64,000 nt of DNA from positions 1-64,000 of the forward strand of contig CAXFAI010000035.1 in NCBI GenBank assembly GCA_964001305.1. Reading direction: 5' to 3'. Below, one piece after another: positions 44,357 to 52,962 of this stretch; within the stretch, counting starts at the first letter, position 1, and every line of letters starts with the position of its first letter. This stretch comes from CAJXMH01 sp964001305. GTDB lineage: Bacteria > Bacteroidota > Bacteroidia > Flavobacteriales_E > Vicingaceae. A program made the position numbers and the translations under genes. Under the pieces are notes generated by a model. It had not been told where the DNA came from and ran no database searches. It was given only the letters and a program-made list of their open reading frames with translations.

Positions 44357-45578
44357 CCTTTATTCCACACTTTTCCAATTCTAACCAATAATTTGGGAAA
44401 CTCTTTTTTACCACTTTTATATTTTCAATTTTAACCTCATTTATTAAAAAAGCAAGTGGCGCAAGACACATGGCCATTCGATGGTCATTGTAAGTGTTAA
44501 ATTCAACTTTATCGGGCAAACCATCCGTTTTCTTAATCATAATTTGATCATTCGTCACCTCAATTAACTGAGCACCTATTTTTTGCAATTCGTTAGATAG
44601 AGCTTTAATTCGATTACATTCTTTTATCCTTAGTGTTTTTATACCATCTATTATTAGCTCATTACAATTGAGTGCAGCGATTACAATTAGACTTGGAGCT
44701 AAGTCTGGACAATCTATTAAGTTTAATTGAGTTATTTCTTTCCTTTCTCCACACTTTCGAATAATCACATTACCATTTTCTTCAATGGTTTCCACCCCAA
44801 AAATAGAAGCCAATTCAGCTAAAGCTTGATCTCCTTGAATGGAAGCTAAACTCAATGCTTCAAATTGAATTTCATTTATTTGATCATTAAAAAGCAAAAC
44901 CTGATAAAAAAAAGCTGCAGAAGACCAATCAGCTTCCACTCGAATGGATTTCTTGATTGTATAGGTTCCTTCTTCCACCATGAGATAATTCCTAATTCTC
45001 TCACTTTTAACTCCGCAGGCATTCATTAAAGAACGAGTCATTTCTACATAAGGTTTAGAACTCTCCCCTTCCGTTAATTTCAAAGTCAATCCACCTTTTA
45101 TATAAGGCGCTATTAACAATAATGCAGACACAAATTGACTGCTTACAGAAGCATCTATTTGCAATTCCTTTTCTACTAAATTCCTTCCTTTGATTACTAA
45201 TGGTGGATAATATTTTTTTTCTAAATAGTCTATTTCTGCACCTAATTCCTTTAGTGCCTCAACTAAGATTCCAATTGGTCTCTCATGCATTCGATCTGCA
45301 CCAGATAGCTTTACAATATTTGAAGGTTTAATTGCCAAAAAAGCGGTTAAGAATCGATAAGCAGTTCCAGCCATCCCAACATCTATACCTTTCTTTCTTG
45401 ATAATAGTGCTTCTTGAAGAATGGACGTATCCTTTGCTTTTGACAGGTTTTCTATCTCAAATTGAAAATTGGATAACGCTTGAATAATGAGTAGTCGGTT
45501 CGAAATACTTTTTGAAGCAGGGAGATGGATTAGTAATCGACTATTTGCTTGAATTCGTTCTAAGCGATGAAAACTCAT
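44349..45578 (-). CDS. aroA: 3-phosphoshikimate 1-carboxyvinyltransferase (EPSP synthase)
   Basis: A 409-residue EPSP synthase that joins shikimate-3-phosphate and phosphoenolpyruvate. LPASKSISNRLLI (about 18), GMAGTAYRFLTAF (about 68), the R-rich DRMHERPIG block and the C-terminal NDHRMAM are in order. The length is slightly below the usual 425-430 residues. Its start overlaps the aroB stop by ATGA, so the pair is translationally coupled. Confidence 0.93.
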   Translation of the reverse strand: MSFHRLERIQANSRLLIHLPASKSISNRLLIIQALSNFQFEIENLSKAKDTSILQEALLSRKKGIDVGMAGTAYRFLTAFLAIKPSNIVKLSGADRMHERPIGILVEALKELGAEIDYLEKKYYPPLVIKGRNLVEKELQIDASVSSQFVSALLLIAPYIKGGLTLKLTEGESSKPYVEMTRSLMNACGVKSERIRNYLMVEEGTYTIKKSIRVEADWSSAAFFYQVLLFNDQINEIQFEALSLASIQGDQALAELASIFGVETIEENGNVIIRKCGERKEITQLNLIDCPDLAPSLIVIAALNCNELIIDGIKTLRIKECNRIKALSNELQKIGAQLIEVTNDQIMIKKTDGLPDKVEFNTYNDHRMAMCLAPLAFLINEVKIENIKVVKKSFPNYWLELEKCGIKAS

Positions 45579-46621
45579 TTTGATTGATAATAATTTAACG
45601 ACTCTACAATTAAATCAATTTCTACATCTTGATTAATCACACAATCACCAATTTCCTTTAACAATGAGAATTGAAATTGGCCTTTAAAATTTTTCTTATC
45701 CTGCTTAACTAGTTGTTGTATTTCTGTTGACTTAAAATTCAGTTTTGGATAGTTGTTCCATAAGAATCTTTCTACTTCATAAAATTGCTCTATACTAATC
45801 AAATCTTTCTTTAAGGAAATAAAACTCTCAATCAACATTCCTGCAGCAATTGCAAATCCATGAGGAATAGGTTCTCCTTTAATCAAACAATAAGATTCAA
45901 TGGCATGACCAATGGTGTGACCAAAATTGAGCTTTTTCCTTTCGCCCGATTCTTTAAAGTCATTCAAAACAATTTCATGCTTTATCTTCATTCCTCTTTC
46001 TATAAAAGGAAGCCAAGCAGCATGCTTATTAAATTCTAATTTCCTTAACTCATTCCAAAGATCAATATCATGAATTAAAGCATGCTTTATCAATTCTGCT
46101 TTACCGCTATTCCACTCGATCTCAGGCAATGAGTTCAAAAATTCAGGATAAACAAAGGTGTAATCGGCATTTTGAAACAAGCCAATTTGATTTTTAAAAG
46201 AATCAAAATCAATTCCGCACTTGCCTCCAATTGCTGCATCTACCATAGCTAGCAAGCTTGTTGGTATATTCATAAAATGAATCCCTCTTTTATAGGTTGC
46301 TGCAACAAAAGCTCCTAAATCAGTTACTACTCCTCCACCTAAATTTAGCAAAACCGCATTTCGATCAATTTCCAATTCACTCAATTGAGTCCACAGTTGA
46401 ATACAACTCTCAATTTGCTTGTTTTCTTCTCCTGCTATCATTTCCAATTTTACAATTTCGATTTTAGCATTTAAAAGCTGCTTTTGTAAAATAGGTAAAC
46501 AATAAATAGAAGTATTTGAATCTACCAAAACACAAACTTTTGAAAAAGACTCGGTTTTCAAGATTTGCACCAATTTTTCAAATTGACTATCTGCGAAAAT
46601 GATGGAATTTGTTTGATTCAT
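45575..46621 (-). CDS. aroB: 3-dehydroquinate synthase
   Basis: A 348-residue enzyme of the shikimate pathway that turns DAHP into 3-dehydroquinate using NAD and a metal. The NAD-binding NLGGGVVTDLGAFVAATYKRG, MVDAAIGGKCGID and the metal ligands in GHTIGHAIES (two histidines) are visible. It is the first gene of the aroB-aroA operon and is divergent from the metallophosphoesterase gene. Confidence 0.95.
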   Translation of the reverse strand: MNQTNSIIFADSQFEKLVQILKTESFSKVCVLVDSNTSIYCLPILQKQLLNAKIEIVKLEMIAGEENKQIESCIQLWTQLSELEIDRNAVLLNLGGGVVTDLGAFVAATYKRGIHFMNIPTSLLAMVDAAIGGKCGIDFDSFKNQIGLFQNADYTFVYPEFLNSLPEIEWNSGKAELIKHALIHDIDLWNELRKLEFNKHAAWLPFIERGMKIKHEIVLNDFKESGERKKLNFGHTIGHAIESYCLIKGEPIPHGFAIAAGMLIESFISLKKDLISIEQFYEVERFLWNNYPKLNFKSTEIQQLVKQDKKNFKGQFQFSLLKEIGDCVINQDVEIDLIVESLNYYQSK

Positions 46622-46628
46622 ATAATTT

Positions 46629-46636
46629 CAAAACTA
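46629..46636 (-). promoter_or_regulatory. Candidate -7 element of aroBA
   Basis: On the minus strand this reads TAGTTTTG (TAnnTTTG). It lies 7 bases upstream of the aroB ATG, so the transcript would have almost no leader. No TTG box at the right distance was seen. Confidence 0.35.
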
Positions 46637-46681
46637 CTAAACAAGCGTATTAAATATACAGGCATTAGCTAATTTAGCCGA

Positions 46682-47179
46682 ATGACAAAAGTGGGGCTAA
46701 TTTCAGATACACATGGCTTTTTACATCCTCGGGTGGAACATCATTTTAAAGATTGTGATGAGATATGGCATGCCGGTGACATTGGCAACATAAGTTTAAC
46801 GGATAAGCTAGCTACATTTAAACCACTCAGAGCCGTTTATGGCAATATAGATGGAGCTGAAATTAGAAAACAATTTCCAAAAGATCTACGCTTTAATCTA
46901 GAAGGAGTAGATGTTTGGATTACCCATATTGGCGGTTATCCAAATCGATACGACAGACGAGTAATTCCGGAGATTCTTCAAAATCCACCACAGCTTTTTA
47001 TCTGTGGACATTCTCATATTTTGAAGGCAATACCCGATAAAAAATTAGGTTTATTGCACTTAAATCCTGGTGCTGCCGGCAAACATGGCTTTCATAAAGT
47101 TTTAACCCTAATGCGCTTTGAACTTGAGCAAGGTTTGGTTAAAAATCTAGAAGTAATTGAGCTCGAAAAAAGGGTTTAA
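46682..47179 (+). CDS. YfcE-type metallophosphoesterase
   Basis: A 165-residue calcineurin-like phosphodiesterase. The metal-binding motifs are SDTHG (about 7), HAGDIG (about 29), GNID (about 53) and CGHSH (about 103). The fold is the short YfcE/MJ0936 kind, which hydrolyses phosphodiesters in vitro with unknown natural substrate. Its stop codon shares bases with the stop of the convergent DUF4293 gene. Confidence 0.9.
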   Translation: MTKVGLISDTHGFLHPRVEHHFKDCDEIWHAGDIGNISLTDKLATFKPLRAVYGNIDGAEIRKQFPKDLRFNLEGVDVWITHIGGYPNRYDRRVIPEILQNPPQLFICGHSHILKAIPDKKLGLLHLNPGAAGKHGFHKVLTLMRFELEQGLVKNLEVIELEKRV

Positions 47180-47640
47180 CGAATACGGTCAGCAGCTCGC
47201 ACTAGAGCTTCATCTTTCTTGATTGATCGAATAGCCAAATAAATAAATAGCAAAGGTACAAGACTGACAAAAGCCCCCAATTCATAATTCACTATGGCAT
47301 CCGATAAATTTAGGCTTTCAATAGCAGCATCAACTAAGAAAAACAAAGCTGCTACAAAACCCATTTGAATGAATAAATTCAATTGAGATAATTTAATTTG
47401 TAATTGTCTTTTCTTAAACATAAAAATGATTACCAAACTCAATAAAACAGAAATCAGATTTAAGCCAAGTAATGGATAAGAAGAGTATAAGATTTCTGAA
47501 GTTTCTGTTGAGAGTAATCCCCAAAGTGTAAAATCAAACTGCTGACCACTTGCTTCTATACTTGCAATGGAGAAAACATGGATTAATAAATTAAGGATTA
47601 TTGCTAAACCTAAATATAGGGATTGAATTCTTTGCCACAT
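47176..47640 (-). CDS. DUF4293 family membrane protein
   Basis: A 154-residue protein. The start at 47640 gives MWQRIQSLYLGL, the usual opening of DUF4293; a longer frame begins at 47697 but adds an atypical head. Four membrane helices are seen (about 5-25, 48-68, 80-100, 112-130), and the tail is rich in charged residues. The function is unknown; the family is nearly confined to Bacteroidota. The stop TTA (47176-47178 on the plus strand) overlaps the metallophosphoesterase stop. Confidence 0.85.
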   Translation of the reverse strand: MWQRIQSLYLGLAIILNLLIHVFSIASIEASGQQFDFTLWGLLSTETSEILYSSYPLLGLNLISVLLSLVIIFMFKKRQLQIKLSQLNLFIQMGFVAALFFLVDAAIESLNLSDAIVNYELGAFVSLVPLLFIYLAIRSIKKDEALVRAADRIR

Positions 47641-47754
47641 AAATCGAAAATCTTTTTGCAAAGAAAAGAAGAATTTAAGGGATAAGTCTTTATTCAAAGA
47701 AGATAAAATGTTCAGAAAATATCACAATCTTTGTTTTAAATCGTTTAGCAGACC

Positions 47755-48699
47755 TTGAACAATAAAGCACTTTTCAAAAAATTTTCAGAGAAACACAGCA
47801 AGCGACTTAGTTTTAGCATGCACTACAACTGGTGGAACGAGGTAGTTGAAGAGCATTGGGACGTGGCTGTGGTAGCCAATAAAGAAGAAATTAAAGCTGT
47901 TTGGCCTTACTTCATTCGAAAAAAAGGTCCATGGAAAATGATTGCTCAAGCTCATTTAACACCCTATGCTGGTCCTTTTTTAGTTTACCCAGAAGGTCAA
48001 AAAGAGGCTTCAAAAATTAGTTTTGAGCATAAAATTCATAAGGAACTTATTGAGCAACTGCCCACCTTTGCTGAGTTAGACTTGAGTTTTCCAATCGATT
48101 TTACAAATGGTTTGGCATTTCAATGGTGTGGCTTTGAAGAAAAAAGGAAATATACTTTTCTACTTAGTCTTCAACAATCAGAAGAAGAACTTTGGAGTAA
48201 CTTAAGAGAAAACATTAGGCGTCAGATACGCAAGGCTGAAAAGACCATTAGCATACAAAATAAATTTGACTACTTGCTATTAGAAGATGCCGTAAAAGAT
48301 TCTTTCAAACAACAAGCTTCATCCTTTCCCCTTCCTGATAAATTTATTGAAAGAGTCGTTTCGTATATCGAAAAGTACAATTGTGGGCAGGTTTATCTAG
48401 CGAAAGAAGATAATCAATTGCATGCCGCGCTTGGGGTAATTTATGATTCAAATACAGCCTATTATTTACTTGGGGGGTCATTTCAAGCCTATAAAAACTC
48501 AGGTGCCATGAGTTTACTCATGTGGAACGCTATAAAAGATGCTAAGCATACAGGCATAAAGCAATTTAATTTTGAAGGAAGCAGTATTCCATCTATTGAA
48601 AACTATTTGAGAGGATTTGGCGGAAAGCTCAACTCTTTCTGCAGAATGACAAAGTACGATTCTAAAAGTTTAGCAATATTAAAAAACCTAAAAGCATAA
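47755..48699 (+). CDS. FemAB-like GNAT-fold acyltransferase
   Basis: A 314-residue protein with two GNAT-like halves and a helical insert, as in FemAB-type aminoacyl or peptidyl transferases. The second half has QVYLAKEDNQLHAALGVIYD and LLGGSFQAYKNSGAMSLLMW, the strand-loop-helix for cofactor binding, and near the C terminus NFEGSSIPSIENYLRGFGG. The start is a TTG: an in-frame stop lies 9 bases upstream and the next ATG would drop 21 residues. It may modify cell-surface sugars or peptides. A terminator overlaps its 3' end. Confidence 0.75.
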   Translation: MNNKALFKKFSEKHSKRLSFSMHYNWWNEVVEEHWDVAVVANKEEIKAVWPYFIRKKGPWKMIAQAHLTPYAGPFLVYPEGQKEASKISFEHKIHKELIEQLPTFAELDLSFPIDFTNGLAFQWCGFEEKRKYTFLLSLQQSEEELWSNLRENIRRQIRKAEKTISIQNKFDYLLLEDAVKDSFKQQASSFPLPDKFIERVVSYIEKYNCGQVYLAKEDNQLHAALGVIYDSNTAYYLLGGSFQAYKNSGAMSLLMWNAIKDAKHTGIKQFNFEGSSIPSIENYLRGFGGKLNSFCRMTKYDSKSLAILKNLKA

Positions 48700-48715
48700 A
48701 CTACTTTTAGGTTTT
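48683..48715 (+). terminator. Terminator overlapping the FemAB-like gene end
   Basis: AAAACCTAAAAG (48683-48694), a 9-base loop and CTTTTAGGTTTT (48704-48715) pair perfectly. The left arm lies inside the last codons of the gene. Confidence 0.75.
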
Positions 48716-48959
48716 AAATAGATGTTATAAAACAACTAAACCCGTTCCCCTTTTAACTTCTCATTCCAATTTAAATGTGATAAAGTACCTGTAATCACTA
48801 AAGCATTTGTTTTATGCCAGGATAATCTGATTCTTGATTCCTAAATTTTATTACATTCTTATATCTAGTGTAACTTAAATTACATAAAAACGTAATATTT
48901 GAATGACTTAAATGAAAGCTAAAAGCATTAGATGCGATTAGATTAAACCAACTTGAAAC

Positions 48960-50390
48960 ATGAGCAATATTAAAAAGCTATTTTCCTTTTTATTGCACCT
49001 TGGTGTAAACCCAAATCATATTGCCAAACAGAATGAAACAATTCTAATGAATAGAATTATCATCGGTCAATTCTTTGTAGTATTGGTATATATTCCCTTT
49101 GAGTTTATGATTTATGGAAATGTCGTAGGGAAAAGTCTTTTCTTTTACCTAATCGGAAGTTTCATTCCACTTTTATTAAACTACTACAATAAAGTATCAT
49201 GGGCAAAAATTGTGTTTATGTTATTAGTCAACGCTATGACATTTGCATTAGTTATTCAAAGTGGCGGCATACTTGAAAATGAATTTATTTTCTTATCAAA
49301 TTCATTGCTTGGCTTTTTATTATTTAAAGACAATAAATTCATTGTTTTTGGCCAATTGGCATTAACCCTTGTCCTTTTTTATCTATCAAAAGAAGTTAGC
49401 AGCTTTTTGCCACCATCGGTAAAACTGAGCTCACTAGACATTGTATCCTTAAGGAACATTACAAATTTCATCACATTCTTTTTAATGTGGATTATGATTT
49501 ATCAGTTGCAAAAAGTGTGGAGTGAAAACCAGAATAAATTAAGACAGAAGAACGATGTCATTGAAACAAAAAACAAAGAAATAAATGATAGTATTTTATA
49601 TGCAAAACGCATCCAGCAAGCTATTATACCACATCGAAGTATTGTAAGAGACTTTTTTTCGAATGGATTTTGTTTAGTAGTACCTAAAAGCGAATTGAGT
49701 GGCGATTTTTCATTCTTTCATCGCACAGATGAAAAAACCGTATGGGTTGGTGCAGCTGACTGCACTGGTCATGGTATCCCGGGTGCTTTGGTATCTGTGT
49801 TGGGTATTTCTACACTACACAAGGCATTGGTAGACCAAAATTTAGATACCCCCAATCAAGTACTAGATTTTGCTTCAAATGAAATCGAAAGTAGTTTAAA
49901 CCGATTTTCAAACAGCATCATCAAAGATGGTATGGATATCAGTCTTTGTAAACTTCAAAAATTAAATGATAGATACCTTCTGCAATGGTCAGGAGCAAAT
50001 AACCCACTTTGGATTATACCTCCCGACATAACGCAAATGAAATTACCTGATGACCACTATACCCTTTTTGAATATGAAGGCGTAAGTCTAATTACATTAA
50101 ACCCTAACAGACAACCTATTGGTGTTTTTAGCAAACGGGAACCTTTTACTCTAATTGAACTAGAAATTCCCAAAGGAAGCAGACTATTTGCATTTTCTGA
50201 TGGCTATGCCGATCAGTTTGGAGGGGAGCGAAATAAGAAAATGACCAAAGGGAAATTCAGAAAACTAATTATGAGTTTACAAAGTGAGCCCATAGATCAG
50301 TTTGAAAGTATACTTTATAAATACATTTCTGATTGGTCAAAGGGATTTGAGCAAGTAGATGATATTTTGATCATTGGCATGGAACTATAA
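48960..50390 (+). CDS. Membrane SpoIIE/PP2C-type serine phosphatase
   Basis: A 476-residue protein with about six membrane helices (about 30-185), a coiled-coil linker (KLRQKNDVIETKNKEIN), and a C-terminal PP2C-like phosphatase domain (about 225-476). Metal-site motifs are LSGDFSFFH, AADCTGHGIPGALVS and FSDGYADQFGG. The AKRIQQAIIP start of the domain is typical of Bacteroidota SpoIIE proteins, which act on anti-sigma antagonists or in related switches. No partner gene is adjacent. It is monocistronic, with a terminator just after. Confidence 0.88.
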   Translation: MSNIKKLFSFLLHLGVNPNHIAKQNETILMNRIIIGQFFVVLVYIPFEFMIYGNVVGKSLFFYLIGSFIPLLLNYYNKVSWAKIVFMLLVNAMTFALVIQSGGILENEFIFLSNSLLGFLLFKDNKFIVFGQLALTLVLFYLSKEVSSFLPPSVKLSSLDIVSLRNITNFITFFLMWIMIYQLQKVWSENQNKLRQKNDVIETKNKEINDSILYAKRIQQAIIPHRSIVRDFFSNGFCLVVPKSELSGDFSFFHRTDEKTVWVGAADCTGHGIPGALVSVLGISTLHKALVDQNLDTPNQVLDFASNEIESSLNRFSNSIIKDGMDISLCKLQKLNDRYLLQWSGANNPLWIIPPDITQMKLPDDHYTLFEYEGVSLITLNPNRQPIGVFSKREPFTLIELEIPKGSRLFAFSDGYADQFGGERNKKMTKGKFRKLIMSLQSEPIDQFESILYKYISDWSKGFEQVDDILIIGMEL

Positions 50391-50392
50391 AA

Positions 50393-50423
50393 AAAGGGAA
50401 GCATATCTGCTTCCCTCTTTTTT
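50393..50423. terminator. Terminator between SpoIIE-type and rny genes
   Basis: GGGAAGCA (50396-50403) and TGCTTCCC (50408-50415) form an 8-bp stem with a 4-base loop. A-tracts and T-tracts flank it, so it can stop transcription from both convergent genes. Confidence 0.85.
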
Positions 50424-50440
50424 TTCCTTTTCTAAGAAAA

Positions 50441-51982
50441 CTACTTAGCGTAGTTTACAGCTCTTCTTTCTCTTATTACAGTTACTTTAACTTGTCCTGG
50501 ATACGTCATTTCGGATTGTATCTTCTGAGCAATATCAAATGAAATCTTATCCGCTTCAACATCGCTTATTTTTTCAGATTGAACAATAACGCGAAGTTCT
50601 CTACCGGCTTGAATTGCATAGGCTTTTTCAACTCCTGCATGAGACATCCCTAAATTCTCTAATTCCTTAATACGATTAATGTAGGATTCAACGATTTCTC
50701 GTCTTGCACCAGGTCTTGCTCCTGAAACAGCATCACAAACCTGAACAATTGGAGAAATCATCGTATTCATCTCAATCTCATCATGGTGAGCCCCGATGGC
50801 ATTGCACACCTCAGCCTTTTCTTTATATTTTTCGGCTAGCTTCATACCCAAAATAGCGTGAGGTAATTCTGGTTCATCATCTGGCACTTTTCCAATATCA
50901 TGTAACAAGCCTGCTCTTTTTGCCATTTTTACATTTAAACCTAATTCAGCCGCCATAGTAGCACACAAATTAGCCACTTCTCTAGAGTGCTGCAGTAAGT
51001 TTTGCCCGTAAGAAGATCTGTACTTCATTCTTCCTACCATTCTTATTAATTCAGGATGTAAACCATGAATCCCTAAATCAATACAAGTTCGTTTACCAGT
51101 ATCAATAATTTCATCTTCTAATTGCTTTTTCGTTTTACGAACCACCTCCTCAATTCTAGCCGGATGAATTCTTCCATCAGTTACTAGTTGGTGAAGAGCA
51201 AGTCTAGCTGTTTCTCGTCTTACAGGATCAAAACAAGAAAGTATAATAGCTTCCGGTGTATCATCTACTATAATTTCAACTCCTGTAGCACCTTCTAAGG
51301 CTCTAATATTTCTACCTTCCCGACCAATTATCCGGCCTTTCATATCATCCGAATCAATGTTAAAAACAGAAACTGAATTTTCTATGGCTTGCTCAGTAGC
51401 AACCCGTTGAATAGTTTGAATGACCACTTTTCTTGCTTCTTTATTCGCATTGATTTTAGCCTCTTCTATGGTATCTTTAATTAAAGACATCGCTTCAGTT
51501 TTCGCTTCTTCTTTCAATACCTCAACCAATTGGTTTTTAGCTTCATCAGCTGAAAGACCAGCTGACTTTTCTAGCATTTCTACTTGTTTCTTATGGTTTT
51601 TATCTAATTCAACTTGCTTTTTTTCCGCTACTTCAATTTGTCGATCTAGGTTACCTTTTAAGGACTTCAAATCCTTATCTTTTTTATTAACCTCTTGCAG
51701 CTTTTTATTCAAAGAAGTCTCTTTACTTTTTACTCTATTTTCAGCGTCCGACATTTTTCGCTCACGCTTGGCAATTGTTTTTTCGTGTTCTTCTTTTAAT
51801 TGCAGAAACTTCTCCTTGGCTTGCAATATTTTATCTTTCTTAATGACTTCAGCTTCCGCCTTCGCTTCTTCAAGCAAACTGTCTGCTTGCTTTTGAAACT
51901 TCTTTTTTACAAGTAAAAAAAGAATTCCGGAACCGATAACTAGTCCCAAAACAGCTCCAATAACTATACTTACAATGTCCAT
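50441..51982 (-). CDS. rny: Ribonuclease Y
   Basis: A 513-residue endoribonuclease. The start at 51982 gives MDIVSIVIGAVLGLVIG, the usual N-terminal membrane helix; a longer frame from 52111 would run over the 6S-like RNA terminator. A long coiled coil (about 30-170) follows, then a KH domain (GRIIGREGRNIRALEGATG) and an HD domain with LLHDIGKVPD. It starts mRNA decay at the membrane. It is the last gene downstream of zapA and the 6S-like RNA. Confidence 0.93.
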   Translation of the reverse strand: MDIVSIVIGAVLGLVIGSGILFLLVKKKFQKQADSLLEEAKAEAEVIKKDKILQAKEKFLQLKEEHEKTIAKRERKMSDAENRVKSKETSLNKKLQEVNKKDKDLKSLKGNLDRQIEVAEKKQVELDKNHKKQVEMLEKSAGLSADEAKNQLVEVLKEEAKTEAMSLIKDTIEEAKINANKEARKVVIQTIQRVATEQAIENSVSVFNIDSDDMKGRIIGREGRNIRALEGATGVEIIVDDTPEAIILSCFDPVRRETARLALHQLVTDGRIHPARIEEVVRKTKKQLEDEIIDTGKRTCIDLGIHGLHPELIRMVGRMKYRSSYGQNLLQHSREVANLCATMAAELGLNVKMAKRAGLLHDIGKVPDDEPELPHAILGMKLAEKYKEKAEVCNAIGAHHDEIEMNTMISPIVQVCDAVSGARPGARREIVESYINRIKELENLGMSHAGVEKAYAIQAGRELRVIVQSEKISDVEADKISFDIAQKIQSEMTYPGQVKVTVIRERRAVNYAK

Positions 51983-52002
51983 TTCTTTGGTTTTAAAGTG
52001 AT

Positions 52003-52209
52003 AAAAAAACCCGTACAAATTTGTTGGTTTGAGTAAACCCCTAAAAATAGGATTTGGGCCATCCCTAATATCGCAAACTTCCAACGTCCTTTTTGCAAAG
52101 AATCGTCCCAAATAAATTGGGAGTAAGTAAGGCCTGTTTTTGATATTATTAAGTAAAGCCCACTAAATAAATAGTGTTGAGTTTACCAAACATAACAAAC
52201 TTGCACGGG
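52003..52209 (-). ncRNA. ssrS: 6S-like regulatory RNA (probable 6S-Flavo type)
   Basis: The minus strand folds into a long hairpin. Bases 52179-52209 and 52010-52040 pair over about 30 positions with few mismatches, several of them G-U. Inside lie TAATATC/GATATTA and GGCC/GGCC inner stems, a terminal CCCAA/TTGGG hairpin and a small CACTA/TAGTG hairpin in the bubble. A U-run (52003-52009) follows the 3' arm. About 200 bases, a closed terminal stem, a bubble and the place next to zapA are all as in 6S RNA, which mimics promoter DNA to hold RNA polymerase. No open frame in the interval looks like a gene. Confidence 0.72.
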
Positions 52210-52253
52210 CAAAATTTTATTCGTTTTACCGAATATGTTTTATGTAAAGAACT

Positions 52254-52538
52254 TTATAAGTGTAAATCCACAAATTTCTCTAAACCTTTAAGCTTCTCTT
52301 CAGAAGCGGCATCTTGCAAACTTGCATGCTGCTCTAAATCTACTTTCTTGGTTCCGAACTGCAAAGCACACATAGCGAGCAAATCCTGCTTGTCTTTAAC
52401 CGCATAATTCTGCTCATAGTCTCTTAGCATTTCATTTATTTCTTTTACTGCTTTTCGAATGTTTTCTTCCTCATTCTCTTGAACTGTAAGAGGATACACA
52501 CGATTGGCAATAGTAACTTTTATAGACAAATCCTTCAC
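52254..52538 (-). CDS. zapA: Cell division protein ZapA
   Basis: A 94-residue protein that bundles FtsZ filaments. The N-terminal globular part (KVTIANRVYPLTVQENEEENI, then AVKEINEML) and the following coiled coil match ZapA, as does the length. It is 7 bases downstream of a small coiled-coil gene and upstream of the 6S-like RNA and rny. Confidence 0.93.
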   Translation of the reverse strand: MKDLSIKVTIANRVYPLTVQENEEENIRKAVKEINEMLRDYEQNYAVKDKQDLLAMCALQFGTKKVDLEQHASLQDAASEEKLKGLEKFVDLHL

Positions 52539-52545
52539 GGAGAAC

Positions 52546-52830
52546 CTACTGATTTAATTGGGCGATACACTTATCCACTTCCCGTACAATTTCATTAATC
52601 TTCAACTTAATTTCACGATTATCCCCTTCAGATGAACTTCCAGCTATTCGTAAAATCTTATTTCGTTCTTCCAATTGTGCCACTTTTTCTTCCAATTCAG
52701 AATTTTTAGTTCGCATCAATTGAATTTGACTCTTCAATTCATTGAGCTCCATGCTTAAATCTTGCTTTTGAATTACCAACTTTCTAACCTTATCATCAAG
52801 ATTATCAGTTAGTTCTTTAAGACTACCCAT
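52546..52830 (-). CDS. Small coiled-coil protein upstream of zapA
   Basis: A 94-residue protein, nearly all coiled coil: LVIQKQDLSMELNELKSQI and ELEEKVAQLEERNKIL show heptad repeats over about 10-62. The C terminus is acidic. It is co-transcribed with zapA. Its size and pairing suggest a ZapB-like division partner, but the sequence does not prove homology. Confidence 0.75.
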   Translation of the reverse strand: MGSLKELTDNLDDKVRKLVIQKQDLSMELNELKSQIQLMRTKNSELEEKVAQLEERNKILRIAGSSSEGDNREIKLKINEIVREVDKCIAQLNQ

Positions 52831-52858
52831 TTTGCATTTTAAAATTAAAGTATCATTA

Positions 52859-52888
52859 CAAATCTAATCAAAAATTCAAGCCTACAAA
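52859..52888 (-). promoter_or_regulatory. Promoter of the coiled-coil/zapA operon
   Basis: On the minus strand TTTG (52885-52888) is followed, 18 bases on, by TAGATTTG (52859-52866), a full match to the Bacteroidota TTTG/TAnnTTTG promoter. It is 28 bases before the coiled-coil gene start. Confidence 0.6.
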
Positions 52889-52923
52889 GACAATCGGTAG
52901 CTTTAAAACTCAAATACATCTGC

Positions 52924-52931
52924 TAACTTTG
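52924..52931 (+). promoter_or_regulatory. -7 element (TAACTTTG) of the M23 peptidase gene
   Basis: A match to TAnnTTTG, 31 bases before the ATG at 52963. It is divergent from the zapA operon promoter about 40 bases away. Confidence 0.5.
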
Positions 52932-52962
52932 TAAATGGTTTAAGATTTGTGTTGTAAGCTTT

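Noticed and set aside
48716..48959. RNA gene or riboswitch in the 244-base gap before the SpoIIE-type gene
   Set aside because: Only short AT-rich dyads (for example TGTAA/TTACA) are present; nothing forms a convincing tRNA or riboswitch fold.
51420..51896. 158-residue plus-strand frame rich in Ser, Phe and Leu
   Set aside because: It is the mirror of the Lys/Glu-rich coiled coil of rny; such shadows are common opposite coiled coils.
51983..52111. N-terminal extension of rny
   Set aside because: The extra 43 residues lack family similarity and would overlap the 3' arm and U-run of the 6S-like RNA; the start at 51982 gives the standard membrane helix.
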